DNA of 64,000 nt from Pontibacter vulgaris (GCF_022758145.1 NZ_JAJVDH010000006.1:124001-188000); one strand, 5' to 3'. Positions 44,945 to 54,425 are shown, counted from the stretch's first letter. Numbers and translations are program-made. The notes: generated by a model not told the origin, from the sequence alone.

Positions 44945-45079
44945 CTATTCTATTGCCTCTTTACCTGCAATAGCAAGTTCCAGCAATGTTTTGCCCGGTG
45001 CGATTTTATAAGTGGCAGCAATCAGGTCATACAGGATGATAGCTTCTGAAGAGTCTATGTCTTCAAATCTGTTGCTCAT
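44945..45079 (-). CDS. Small hypothetical protein
   Basis: A 44-residue frame (MSNRFEDIDSSEAIILYDLI...) ending in TLLELAIAGKEAIE. Codon use looks coding, but there is no family match that I can recognise. The remaining part of the 44.69-45.17 kb gap shows nothing further. Confidence 0.3.
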   Translation of the reverse strand: MSNRFEDIDSSEAIILYDLIAATYKIAPGKTLLELAIAGKEAIE

Positions 45080-45167
45080 ATATGCTATTTACAGTTAAAC
45101 TTAGGAAATTAATGGTGTTGAAAAAATTATTATTTGTCCTCTTATAACCTACAAATACATATTATCA

Positions 45168-46298
45168 ATGGAACAGATAACCATCACTCGTCAGGAGCTC
45201 TATGACATGATATGGAAAGAGCCCATGACTACAATAGCCAAGAAATACAATATCTCTGATAATGGATTAAGGAAAATCTGTATTAAGCTGCAGATCCCGC
45301 TTCCGAAGGCTGGCCATTGGATGAAGCTCAGAGCAGGAAAGAAAGTCAAGGTAATACCTTTGCCAACTTCTTATAAAGGAGAACAAGAAGTTAAGCTAAC
45401 AGTTAGAAAAGACGGTGAAGTGTATGACCCTACAGGCCTTTCAGCATTGGCAAATTTAATACGAGAACTGGAAGATAATCATAAGGATCTAATCACTGTC
45501 CCTGATAAGCTTAAGAACCCTGATAAACTGATTGTAGCCGCTAAAGAAGTCTATGATCGTGAGCGTAAAGAAAAGTCCTACGATGGGCTGTATGACTGTG
45601 GTAGGAAGCTCAGTATTTATGTTTCTCCTGCATCTTCAGCAAGAGCATTCAGATTTATGGATACGCTTATTAAAACCTTAAAAGCTCTGGGGCATGAAGT
45701 AGTTGTAGAGAACCAAAATACATACGCTGTTATTCTTGGGGAGCAATTTGAAATATCCCTTCGGGAGAAGCTCACAGAAGACCTATCTAAGCAGAGCTCA
45801 TGGGGCTATAAAAAGTACAAACCATCTGGCATGCTAGCCTTTTGGTACAAGAACTTTGGATCCAGGGAGTGGGCAGATGATAAAAAACCTTTGGAAGAAA
45901 GAATTCCAAGAATTATAGCCACCCTAATATTGAAAGGTCACAAGGAACATGCTGAGAGACTGGAGCGGGAAAGAATACAGGCTGAGCGTAAAGAAAGGGA
46001 AAGAATATACCGGGAGATGGAAGCCAGGCAAGAGCAAGAGTTGAATAACCTTAAAAATATACTAGTTGAAGCTGAACGCTGGCGGCAAGCACAAGTTATG
46101 CGAAACTACGCCAGTGATGTAGAAAAGAATGCTCGTGAAAACAACACCTATACTGATAAGCTGGGCGAATGGGCAGAGTGGGTACGGAAAAAGGCAGATT
46201 GGCATGATCCTCAAGTGAAAGCTTATGACGAACATCTGACAGAAATAGACTGGAAAACACTTACTCTAAATAAGAAATCATCCTATTTTTTTTGGTAA
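45168..46298 (+). CDS. HTH-containing protein with coiled coil, unknown function
   Basis: A 376-residue protein. The N-terminus (ITITRQELYDMIWKEPMTTIAKKYNISDNGLRKICIKLQIPLPKAGHWMKLRAGKK) is a helix-turn-helix I recognise from a widespread uncharacterised family often found on mobile elements. Residues about 270-340 form a strongly charged coiled coil (ERLERERIQAERKERERIYREMEARQEQELNNL). It stands alone with its own gap on either side. A DNA-binding regulatory or structural role is inferred from the HTH only. Confidence 0.65.
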   Translation: MEQITITRQELYDMIWKEPMTTIAKKYNISDNGLRKICIKLQIPLPKAGHWMKLRAGKKVKVIPLPTSYKGEQEVKLTVRKDGEVYDPTGLSALANLIRELEDNHKDLITVPDKLKNPDKLIVAAKEVYDRERKEKSYDGLYDCGRKLSIYVSPASSARAFRFMDTLIKTLKALGHEVVVENQNTYAVILGEQFEISLREKLTEDLSKQSSWGYKKYKPSGMLAFWYKNFGSREWADDKKPLEERIPRIIATLILKGHKEHAERLERERIQAERKERERIYREMEARQEQELNNLKNILVEAERWRQAQVMRNYASDVEKNARENNTYTDKLGEWAEWVRKKADWHDPQVKAYDEHLTEIDWKTLTLNKKSSYFFW

Positions 46299-46407
46299 AC
46301 ATATTAAATATACTGTATCAAAACCTTAAGGTTTTTACCAGCTAGGCTATCTAAAGTAAGGAACCAATTTTATGTAGACAGTTTGCAGTTAGGACTCAAG
46401 TATTACA

Positions 46408-46473
46408 CATTACAAAAATTTGACCCTGCTGGTGTACTGATTTTAATCAGTACACCAGCAGGGTCAGTAATGT
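46408..46473. terminator. Long perfect hairpin between the HTH gene and the methyltransferase gene
   Basis: TGACCCTGCTGGTGTACTGA pairs exactly with TCAGTACACCAGCAGGGTCA around TTTTAA. Outer arms ACATTAC/GTAATGT also pair. No T-run follows, so it may act by structure only. Confidence 0.55.
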
Positions 46474-46512
46474 AAAATATGGAAATGATACAGTTTAAAT
46501 TACACTCCCTAT

Positions 46513-47361
46513 TTAAAACAACGGCAATATAGATTCCTGATTTTGTTTCTTTGTTATTGTCTCTTTTATTCTATCATTACAAACTTTTATATAATCAGTT
46601 GCTTTAACTTTATGTAACATTACATCTTCATTCTTCTCAATACCAATAAATCTTCTATCCTCCAATATGGCTGATAGTAGAAAGCTTCCACTCCCACAAG
46701 CATTATCAAGTATAATATCACCTGGATTGCTAAATGTTTTTATTAGGTAACGACCTAACTCTATTGGCTTTTGCGTTGGATGTACAACTGGACCTTCTGA
46801 TTCTGCTGTTTTTACATAAACGTAATCGTCATCGTGACTATCCTCATAGAACAATATGTCATTAGGATATCTATCACCATCGCTCTTTACATGTCTTGGT
46901 TTAAAATCTCCATAACTGCCTGTGTGTTGGTCCTTCCTTATACCTTTATCATAAGGTTCTCCTTTTGTCATTTGAGGATTGTAAACAGGTTGCTTTTTGT
47001 AAAACACACAAATATCTTCATGCTTTCTTAATGGCTGCTTTTTTGCATTTAAAAAGTTAGTCGGTTTAGATTTGATCCAGACAATCTTATATTTAAAAAG
47101 CTTTTCTTTACTCATAATAAGTTTTGCAGTAAAAACGCCTTGTGAAGTAAGTACTATTGCACCATTCTCCTTTATTACACGCTCATATTGTGCCCATAAT
47201 TCATCAAGATTTATTACTGAATCCCACTTATTTTGTGTGGTACCATATGGCAAATCACATAAAATCATATCAATACTTTTGTCAGGAAAGCTATTCATAA
47301 CTTCCAAGCAGTCTCCCTGTATCACTTTATTTAAAAAAGGTACTAATCCGTCTTCTTTCAT
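46513..47361 (-). CDS. Beta-class DNA methyltransferase
   Basis: A 282-residue N6-adenine/N4-cytosine DNA methyltransferase. The catalytic motif IV DLPY is at residues 36-39 and the SAM-binding motif I DNACGSGS at 219-226, so the order IV-then-I marks the beta class. HPTQKPIEL precedes motif I as usual. The XRE gene ends exactly where this one begins (0 bp). No restriction endonuclease gene is directly attached; the candidates are in the neighbouring operon at 47.8-52.4 kb. The target sequence is unknown. Confidence 0.85.
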   Translation of the reverse strand: MKEDGLVPFLNKVIQGDCLEVMNSFPDKSIDMILCDLPYGTTQNKWDSVINLDELWAQYERVIKENGAIVLTSQGVFTAKLIMSKEKLFKYKIVWIKSKPTNFLNAKKQPLRKHEDICVFYKKQPVYNPQMTKGEPYDKGIRKDQHTGSYGDFKPRHVKSDGDRYPNDILFYEDSHDDDYVYVKTAESEGPVVHPTQKPIELGRYLIKTFSNPGDIILDNACGSGSFLLSAILEDRRFIGIEKNEDVMLHKVKATDYIKVCNDRIKETITKKQNQESILPLF

Positions 47362-47691
47362 CTATTTAAAATTAATATTGCCCTGTATTGATTTTCTCTC
47401 TTTTATATGCTTTATTTTATCTTCCACTAAATCTAATACCTCTCGGTGATTGTCACTTAAGTAAATCATTTCGGCTATTTTTTCACTGTAATATTCTTTT
47501 AAAAGTGACTGGATATTAAGATTAAAAATAGATGCTATTTTAGGTATTAAACATTCGGGTACACTTCTTCTATTATTTTCAATTTTAGATAAAGTAGACT
47601 GATCTATATCTAAAGCAGCCGCTAGCTTAGTTAAAGTTAGAGAATGTCTTATTCTTAATGCATGAATGAACTCACCAAATGTTTCTTTCAT
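47362..47691 (-). CDS. XRE-family HTH regulator, controller-protein-like
   Basis: A 109-residue protein with an N-terminal XRE/Cro HTH (FGEFIHALRIRHSLTLTKLAAALDIDQSTLSKIENNRRSVPECLIPKIASIF). The size and position immediately before a methyltransferase fit the controller (C) proteins of restriction-modification systems. Upstream of its start is a 16-bp palindrome (47710-47725), a natural autoregulatory operator. Confidence 0.8.
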   Translation of the reverse strand: MKETFGEFIHALRIRHSLTLTKLAAALDIDQSTLSKIENNRRSVPECLIPKIASIFNLNIQSLLKEYYSEKIAEMIYLSDNHREVLDLVEDKIKHIKERKSIQGNINFK

Positions 47692-47709
47692 TATCTTGAA
47701 AATAAATTC

Positions 47710-47725
47710 TTGACAATATTGTCAA
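47710..47725 (-). promoter_or_regulatory. Palindromic operator upstream of the XRE gene
   Basis: TTGACAATATTGTCAA is a perfect 16-bp palindrome, 18 bp upstream of the XRE start. It probably binds the XRE dimer to control its own transcription. Confidence 0.6.
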
Positions 47726-47776
47726 AAAAAAAGAATTCAACAATTAGTTATCTAACAATTGTTGAATTCTTTTTTC
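47724..47776. terminator. Long bidirectional terminator
   Basis: AAAAAAGAATTCAACAATT pairs exactly with AATTGTTGAATTCTTTTTT. It separates the defence-like operon from the XRE-methyltransferase unit. Confidence 0.85.
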
Positions 47777-47796
47777 TAAATCATTTTAGTACTGTA

Positions 47797-48108
47797 CTAA
47801 ATTGATTTACCCTTCTCTGATTCTGTAAATTTCTTTCTAAAATAAGCTAAATCTCTATAAACACCATTTTCAAGTATTCTCCAAAATATCCACCCATTAA
47901 CACTCGTATTAGTGACAGCCCTTGCTGCCCCACTAGGAAATGGATATCTTTTACGCTCATCATCTATGACTAGAGTTATAGAACCATTCTTATTTAGTGT
48001 CCCTCTAATTTCATCATCTATTGCAGCAACAACTTCAGATCCTGCTTCAATAATTCCTTTCTCAATAAGCATACTTAATGTGATGCTGGGTATTTCGTTA
48101 TAGCTCAT
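47797..48108 (-). CDS. RAMA-like small protein (restriction-associated)
   Basis: A 103-residue protein. GTLNKNGSITLVIDDERKRYPFPSGAARAVTNTSVNGWIFW resembles the RAMA (restriction enzyme adenine methylase associated) domain and the DUF4357 family: a Gly/Asp-turn sheet followed by SGAA and NGW. RAMA-type domains occur in modification and restriction proteins and may read modified bases. It is the last gene in the four-gene operon, 65 bp behind the 181-residue protein. Confidence 0.6.
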   Translation of the reverse strand: MSYNEIPSITLSMLIEKGIIEAGSEVVAAIDDEIRGTLNKNGSITLVIDDERKRYPFPSGAARAVTNTSVNGWIFWRILENGVYRDLAYFRKKFTESEKGKSI

Positions 48109-48173
48109 TTGTAAGAATTGTAGCTTATGTCAACAAAGAATTTAAGACAAAAACTTAGTTTTATTTTATAACC

Positions 48174-48719
48174 TTAAAAAGATTTCGGATTAATTTTTGT
48201 TAAAGTCTCTATAGAGTAAAGATCTTTATTTTCAACTTCATAATTATCTTGCCGAAAATTAAAGAAACTGCCATCTGTTCTTAGGCGCTTAGTACCAGCC
48301 GCATAAAAAATACCACGCTTTGATAATTCATTTTTAGGAATCCATCCGCAAACTTCTAAAACATTATCCGTAGAGTGGTAACTGCAAAAAACAATGATAT
48401 CCGCATCATGCTCCTCCTGTAGAATATAAAAGTTATTAACGTAATTTGGTCTTACATAGCTTTTACGCTCCATTGTTTTTACATCAATTTTGTAACCCTT
48501 ATATAAAATATCGTATCCGCCATCAAAACCATCTAACTTTTCATTCAAGTCTGTAATTCTTCCATGCAAAAGTTCCTGTGTTAGCAATTCACCTATTAAT
48601 CCAACTAGTTGTTTTCTTTTGCTACCATCTTCTACTCCTCTATTACCTAAATTATGCGATTTCAGATAAGTTTCTATTGTACTAATTAAGTCAGCTTTTA
48701 CGGGTATACGTTTAATCAT
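48174..48719 (-). CDS. PD-(D/E)xK-like nuclease, 181 residues
   Basis: The possible catalytic core is E44 (LIGELLTQEL), D70 (FDGGYDILYKGYKI) and D79-V-K81 (DVKTM), a PD-(D/E)xK pattern. FYILQEEHDADIIVFCSYHS follows, as in many small restriction endonucleases. Nothing suggests a known specificity. It starts 4 bp after the 317-residue protein's stop, so the two are translationally coupled. Confidence 0.6.
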   Translation of the reverse strand: MIKRIPVKADLISTIETYLKSHNLGNRGVEDGSKRKQLVGLIGELLTQELLHGRITDLNEKLDGFDGGYDILYKGYKIDVKTMERKSYVRPNYVNNFYILQEEHDADIIVFCSYHSTDNVLEVCGWIPKNELSKRGIFYAAGTKRLRTDGSFFNFRQDNYEVENKDLYSIETLTKINPKSF

Positions 48720-48723
48720 TATT

Positions 48724-49677
48724 TCAATTTTTTAGATTATATAAAATAGCGTTCTGTAAATAGGCTATAATCTCACTTGTCTCTTCTTTCGTCCTATTTA
48801 ATGGAAGTTTGAATACGCCTGAAGCTTTTGCAGATAAGTTTCCCACAGAGCCTTTTAATAATTCAAGCTTACCAGTAATGAATTTGGGGTTAGTTGGATA
48901 GTATATAACTATAATAGGAATGTCATGACCCTTTATATTTGATAAATATTCCTTTAAAATTGCTAATCTATTATACTTCCTAGCATCTGGATTAGGATAA
49001 TATTTAGCAATGTTTTGATCACTTATTGGGGAATCTAATGTATGCTTTTTGTATTCTAATAATGCGACAGGCTCATTAGAGTCATCAAGTATAATAGAAT
49101 CAACATCACCAGGATATAAACTATCAGTACTAGATAAGTAACACTCTAATTTAGATGTTCCATAAATTAATCCCTTAGCTCCAATTTGTACTGCTCCACC
49201 AGAATAAACTTTTATGCGATCCTTTAATTGCTTAATGTTTATTAAGGAATGATGCAGAACTATTTGCCCACCTTTATTTTTGGAAGGGTAAACAACTAAA
49301 ATTTTACTTAATTCATCACTCCAGTCAGAATCATCCCTATAAATAAGAATCTGAGCATCAAGATGGTTCGATTGAGCGAATGAAATAACTCTTTCTAAAT
49401 AATTCTGCCCAAATTCATTTATTAATTGTACCTCTAAATCTTCAATCAATTGACTATATGTATAATCTTGATTTAAAATTCTTTTAATCCAGATACTAGG
49501 AGTTATTCTATTAGGAGTTGTATTCCAATCAACAAAAAAATCAAATGTTATACCAAATAATTTGTTCTGTAAAAGCAGGTTATTATCGAACCAATCATCA
49601 GGGGATCCTCCTGTTGGATGTTCTTTAGGTAAAGATGTTCTATCTCCACACTTAGCTAAGAAAGGTTTAATAAGCAT
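48724..49677 (-). CDS. PD-(D/E)xK-like nuclease, 317 residues
   Basis: The core GDVDSIILDDSNEPVALLEYKKHTLD holds D191/D193, E208 and K210 with the spacing of PD-(D/E)xK enzymes. The N-terminal third (DDWFDNNLLLQNKLFGITFDFFVDWN) has no family match I recognise. It lies 10 bp behind the nuclease-methyltransferase gene and 4 bp before the 181-residue gene. A restriction or DNA-degrading role is inferred from the fold pattern only. Confidence 0.6.
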   Translation of the reverse strand: MLIKPFLAKCGDRTSLPKEHPTGGSPDDWFDNNLLLQNKLFGITFDFFVDWNTTPNRITPSIWIKRILNQDYTYSQLIEDLEVQLINEFGQNYLERVISFAQSNHLDAQILIYRDDSDWSDELSKILVVYPSKNKGGQIVLHHSLINIKQLKDRIKVYSGGAVQIGAKGLIYGTSKLECYLSSTDSLYPGDVDSIILDDSNEPVALLEYKKHTLDSPISDQNIAKYYPNPDARKYNRLAILKEYLSNIKGHDIPIIVIYYPTNPKFITGKLELLKGSVGNLSAKASGVFKLPLNRTKEETSEIIAYLQNAILYNLKN

Positions 49678-49687
49678 CTTTATACAT

Positions 49688-52447
49688 TTATTTACTTACA
49701 CACATTCTAATGTTATGGAGATCTAATAGGGATTCCTTAATCTTATCCCATTCTTTCTCAAGACCGTATGCTTTAGCTACAGTTTGTTCAAAATGTTTTC
49801 TATCATTTAACTCAACTTCAGCTGGTACTTTATTGATTTCCCTAGAGCACAGTGCCGCAAATGCAGTTTTAATGTCTATCTTTTCTTGCGAAGTTAAATT
49901 TTCAGCATTTAATAAGTACAAATTATCTCTAACTTTAGTGCTACTTAGATCTAATGCTCCCATACCTCTTCCAAAACCTAAGGCTTCAATGTAAAAGATA
50001 CCAATATAACTATTCATCAAAGCATGTATTAGATCTATGTCTAAATCATTTTTAGTTGAAGTAAACCTTATTAGTCTCTGATTAACAAAGGACCGCTGCT
50101 CCATCTTTGCAATGAATAGTGTTTCACCATAATTGATAGTACCTACTAAGTCAGCAACTGTATTATCCTTCATTTCGTACCAATGATGGTTTGCCCGAGC
50201 TAACACATCAGGCAATAATTTATTTACGCCATTCCTCACTTTTTCAAATCTACTTATCCAAGAGAGCGCTCCATGATCACCATTTTTTTTGAGCTTCTCT
50301 AAAGTCTCTGAACAGCAAAACGCAATGCTTTGTGGACTTGCTATGAGTTTTTTAACTTGTCTAAAATTCATTAGAACAGGCTTCAAGTACTTAGCTTCTA
50401 TCTTATTTCCATTTCCAGGGAAAAACATATCATCCCAACCTCGCCTCTCTCCTCTATTTATATCAAAAAGAGTGTTAGCTGTTATTAATTCTTTCCCTAC
50501 TTTATCAAACCAACTTAAGTCAGCAAAGTAAGACGACCAATTGAGACCATGAGCATTTAAATCAGCCATGCGCTTTACAGATAACGTCTGTATCTTAACA
50601 TTGCCATTCCTTTTTAACAGAGTTTGACTTGCTGTCAGATCTAATATATCTCTATCTGTAAGTTTATCAATTGGAATTTTCATTGTAACAAAAGAAGTTT
50701 CTTCTGTAGGCTCTGCTTTTAAGACCGGCTTATTTCTTTTGGTGAGAACTACAAGATTTGTAACGACATCAGCATTGCTAAACCATTTGCCATTACCAGA
50801 AGTCACAACCAAGTCTATTTTAAAGAACCTTTGCAAGGTACGTCTAAAATCTTCACCCCAATCAGTTCCTAGCCAGGAGTTAGAAATGATCAATCCTATA
50901 CGCCCATTATCATTTAATAAGTCCCATAAGTAATAAGGAAGATAAGCTATCAAATCACTTTTACCAGGTATTTCAAAGTTAGAATCACCGAGTATTGATG
51001 AAATTCTATCTTTAATATTAAAGATATCAGGGTTTGCAACTTTGATTTTAGCGGCCTCGACAAAAGGTAGGTTACAGATAAAGTAATCAACTTTAGGCAA
51101 TGATTTTCTTACAGCACGTCCTGTGTTAGGATCTGTGAATTCATATGTGTTCCCTATTTTTAAATCCTTAACATCAGACTTGAATACATTAATAACTTTC
51201 CCTATCACTTCAGGTCTTGCTAGTGATAAAGTTGTCATATGTAATGGGAAAGAAAATTTATCACTTCCCCACAATGATTCAATAGCATCTTGGGGAGTTA
51301 CACCATAGCTAATCTTTGTATCATAACATGCTCTCAAGATAGTTCCTGTACCACAGAAAGCATCCATAGTCACAAGAGTTTTATCATTAATCACAATTCT
51401 GGCTAGATATGCTGCTAAGTTGTAAGGTGTAGCATATTGTCCTGCAGCTTTTCTTTTAGATGTAAGCAGTAGTTTCTCAAAAAACTGTTGTAATAAATTT
51501 TGATCAAAATTCTGAAGCTTTATATCTGCAAGAAATGAGTTTAATTGAAGGATCTGCTCCCAAGAATATTCATCAACAAAATCTTCCCCAATTACAGGGG
51601 CAAAGACATTTAAGAAATCATTTTCTTTTGTTAGTTCCTGGAAATAAACTTTAGCTTCTCCAATAGTAGTTGCTTCGTTAAAATTATCTATTTCAAAAGC
51701 TTTAACAGTAAAGGATTTCAAATAATGTGTAAACAGGAACCTGTTAACCCAAGTAATAAGCACTAACTTAGACACAGCAGAAAATTCATCGGGTTCTGAT
51801 GAATACTCTATCTTAACTTCATCCCACCATAATTTGATTTCTGCAGCTAGCCGGCTATCTTTTTTATTTGCTTTAATTAAGTTTTGCTTTACTAATCCGA
51901 TATTACCTGTTATTACATCAACAATATTATGCTCTGATAATGAATCTAGGATACTTTGACTTTTAATTTCTCCTTTCCTAAAGAATTCTTCAAGGTCATT
52001 TAATATTGTTTGTAGAAGAGCAATCCATTTAGCTTTATTAGGCTCTACATCCTCTCTATTCTTTATGTTTTTGAGATCTGACCACTGCTTTTTCAGACTA
52101 AATTTACCATCCTCTATGATGTAAAGAGCAGCCTCACTAACATTCCATACTAAGAAACTGTTTAGGCCAAGCATTTCTGCTTTCAAAGCTGCATTCTTGA
52201 TGTTCTTTTCATCAGTTATAGGCGTATCAGGCATTTTTAATTCCCATCCCTGCAATACTCTTGAGCCGGTCTCATCTTGAAAGAGGAGAACATCTGGAAA
52301 TAAAGCGTTGCCTTTTGTTGAATCCTTTAAAGTTCTTTCACCTCCGGCCCTTTTGATTGTCTTTTTCTGTGCTCCAGAAATTCTATTAATCTCACTTATG
52401 ACATCAATTGCCCAACTTCTTTCATTATAATTATTCTTCACAATCAT
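49688..52447 (-). CDS. N-terminal nuclease-like domain fused to an N6-adenine DNA methylase
   Basis: A 919-residue protein. The N-terminus has FPDVLLFQDETGSRVLQGWELK: D52, E69 and K71 form a PD-(D/E)xK site. The middle has the gamma-type methylase signature: GQYATP (336-341), motif I DAFCGTGT (362-369) and motif IV NLPF (459-462). A long C-terminal target-recognition-like region (residues about 620-900) follows. Domain order resembles type IIG (Eco57I-like) enzymes, which cut and modify with one protein; here two further nuclease-like genes sit behind it. It is the first gene of the operon and divergent from the AIPR gene with 94 bp between starts. Confidence 0.75.
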   Translation of the reverse strand: MIVKNNYNERSWAIDVISEINRISGAQKKTIKRAGGERTLKDSTKGNALFPDVLLFQDETGSRVLQGWELKMPDTPITDEKNIKNAALKAEMLGLNSFLVWNVSEAALYIIEDGKFSLKKQWSDLKNIKNREDVEPNKAKWIALLQTILNDLEEFFRKGEIKSQSILDSLSEHNIVDVITGNIGLVKQNLIKANKKDSRLAAEIKLWWDEVKIEYSSEPDEFSAVSKLVLITWVNRFLFTHYLKSFTVKAFEIDNFNEATTIGEAKVYFQELTKENDFLNVFAPVIGEDFVDEYSWEQILQLNSFLADIKLQNFDQNLLQQFFEKLLLTSKRKAAGQYATPYNLAAYLARIVINDKTLVTMDAFCGTGTILRACYDTKISYGVTPQDAIESLWGSDKFSFPLHMTTLSLARPEVIGKVINVFKSDVKDLKIGNTYEFTDPNTGRAVRKSLPKVDYFICNLPFVEAAKIKVANPDIFNIKDRISSILGDSNFEIPGKSDLIAYLPYYLWDLLNDNGRIGLIISNSWLGTDWGEDFRRTLQRFFKIDLVVTSGNGKWFSNADVVTNLVVLTKRNKPVLKAEPTEETSFVTMKIPIDKLTDRDILDLTASQTLLKRNGNVKIQTLSVKRMADLNAHGLNWSSYFADLSWFDKVGKELITANTLFDINRGERRGWDDMFFPGNGNKIEAKYLKPVLMNFRQVKKLIASPQSIAFCCSETLEKLKKNGDHGALSWISRFEKVRNGVNKLLPDVLARANHHWYEMKDNTVADLVGTINYGETLFIAKMEQRSFVNQRLIRFTSTKNDLDIDLIHALMNSYIGIFYIEALGFGRGMGALDLSSTKVRDNLYLLNAENLTSQEKIDIKTAFAALCSREINKVPAEVELNDRKHFEQTVAKAYGLEKEWDKIKESLLDLHNIRMCVSK

Positions 52448-52541
52448 TATTTTTTAAATATTCAATATGCAATTTAAGTAATATAAAAGAAGTTTTTAAC
52501 TTTAAGCTAAATCAATAGACTTAAAATAATAAATCTGAATT

Positions 52542-54425
52542 ATGGAACTTGAAGCAACACTTAATACTATTAGTTATGAAGATTTTAAAACAGAATGGCT
52601 TAAAGATATAATTAGCGGCAATCCTTCTACAACCGAGTTAGGCCACAGATTTTCAAGAAAACTGTTAGGTGATTGGCTAGATTTTAATGCTGAAACCGAA
52701 GATATAATTTTTTGTGATGGTGCAGGTGATGGTGGAATAGATGTAGCGTTCCTAGTTTTAGGTGACATTTTAGAAGATGGAAATCAACAAGGTAATACTT
52801 GGTATATAGTTCAAAGCAAGCATGGTTCAGCTTTCTCCGGACCTTCAACTATTCTAATTGAAGGTCAAAAGGTTATTGATAATTTAAGGGGTCATAACAC
52901 AAATTTATCTTCTGTAGGAGAGAGTTTATCTACCCGGTTAAGAAACTTTATACTCAATGCAGGCCCTAATGACCAATTGCGTTTAGTCTATGCAACACAC
53001 GAACCTCTTAGTGAACAAGAAAAAAGAGCAGCTGAAGATATTCGGACATTAGGAAGAACCCATTTAGGGGATTTATTTGATGTCGAATCTATTTCTATAC
53101 AAACCATATTTAACAGATTAACAGAGTTACAAAGTGACGTTAATAAAACGCAGGTCTCTCTAAATGCGAGATTAGTAGAATCAGGTGATGATTTATATGT
53201 AGGATCTGTTACTCTACTTGATCTGTTTAAATTTTTAAAGGCATATAAAAATGCTACAGGAGATTTAGATCAACTTTATGAAAAAAATGTTAGAAAATAT
53301 CTTGGTGGTGGCAGAGTAGTAAATAAGGGTATTGCAAACACTTTAAAATCAAGCCCTGAAAAGTTTGGTTTATTTAATAATGGAATTACTATAGTAGCAG
53401 AGGATGTAGAAGCCAAAAATGATTTATATCTAATTAGAGAACCATACATTGTAAATGGTTGTCAAACTACAAAAACAATTTGGCAAGTTTTACTTGAAAG
53501 ATTAGATGTTGGTTCAAGTACATTATCAGCTGAAACAGAACATTGGAGAGATCGCTTAACAAGAGGTATAGTGATTGTAAAACTTGTTAAAGTAGGAAAA
53601 GATGGAGAAGCACAACTAATTGATATTACTAGATTTACTAATAGTCAAAATTCTGTAAGTAGGCAAGACTTTATATCATTAGAAGGTAACTTTAGAGCTC
53701 TCGCTACTAGTATGTCTAGGGACTACAATATCTATTTAGAAATCCATCGGGGAGGCTGGGAAAGTCAGAAAATGCTTCAAAAGCAGAATTTGAATGGTAT
53801 TAAGTACTCTGAATATGTTAATGCTTTTGACATGCTCAAAATTTATGGTGCAGCTTGGATGTCAGAGCCGGGTATTGCCTTCGGGAAAAACCCTCCTTTC
53901 GCTCCAGGTGGAACTATATTCAAAAGGATTATGGACTCAAATAGTTTTGGTTCTGAAGAAGTATATGCATGTTATTTACTTCAGAAACTAGCTAACAAGA
54001 TAAAGTTCGGACGAGGTGCTGAAAAACCTTCAAGGGGACAGACTAGATATCTTTTCTATTATGTATTAGTTGATTTAATCAAAGATATACTTATTAATGC
54101 CAATAAACCTTATGGGTTAAAAGATATTACAGCAGCTGTTAATAAGATTTATAAATCAGAAAGTGAAGCATCAAATGGCTTAACGGCCATTGCACTTAAT
54201 GTGATAGACAATTATTTAGCAGATGGTAGCAATGACTCTTTATTTACTGAACCAGAATACAATAGGACTAAAGACTTTAACAATTTTTTAAAATGGGATA
54301 AACTAGGGAAAGGCAGGGAATATACTCCAAAGTTTGAGCAGCTTCTTTTCTCAAATAAATTTCTTTTAGGACAGTCCCTAGCTGGACAAAAATCAGTTAG
54401 GAATCAAATAATTGAGATGCTATAG
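52542..54425 (+). CDS. AIPR-family (abortive infection phage resistance) protein
   Basis: A 627-residue protein. LFNNGITIVAEDVEAKN, IREPYIVNGCQTTKTIW and ITRFTNSQNSVSRQDFISLE are the AIPR family signature. The N-terminus has a nuclease-like site, GAGDGGIDVAF (D67) and VQSK (Q91, K93). AIPR proteins were described from phage-resistance loci and often accompany restriction-modification genes. Here it is the divergent neighbour of the nuclease-methylase operon, and the two share a 94-bp promoter region. Its exact mechanism is unknown. Confidence 0.8.
   Translation: MELEATLNTISYEDFKTEWLKDIISGNPSTTELGHRFSRKLLGDWLDFNAETEDIIFCDGAGDGGIDVAFLVLGDILEDGNQQGNTWYIVQSKHGSAFSGPSTILIEGQKVIDNLRGHNTNLSSVGESLSTRLRNFILNAGPNDQLRLVYATHEPLSEQEKRAAEDIRTLGRTHLGDLFDVESISIQTIFNRLTELQSDVNKTQVSLNARLVESGDDLYVGSVTLLDLFKFLKAYKNATGDLDQLYEKNVRKYLGGGRVVNKGIANTLKSSPEKFGLFNNGITIVAEDVEAKNDLYLIREPYIVNGCQTTKTIWQVLLERLDVGSSTLSAETEHWRDRLTRGIVIVKLVKVGKDGEAQLIDITRFTNSQNSVSRQDFISLEGNFRALATSMSRDYNIYLEIHRGGWESQKMLQKQNLNGIKYSEYVNAFDMLKIYGAAWMSEPGIAFGKNPPFAPGGTIFKRIMDSNSFGSEEVYACYLLQKLANKIKFGRGAEKPSRGQTRYLFYYVLVDLIKDILINANKPYGLKDITAAVNKIYKSESEASNGLTAIALNVIDNYLADGSNDSLFTEPEYNRTKDFNNFLKWDKLGKGREYTPKFEQLLFSNKFLLGQSLAGQKSVRNQIIEML

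Noticed and set aside
47710..47725. TTGACA as a sigma-70 -35 box for the XRE gene
   Set aside because: Bacteroidota promoters use a different consensus, and the word is half of a perfect palindrome, which suits an operator better.
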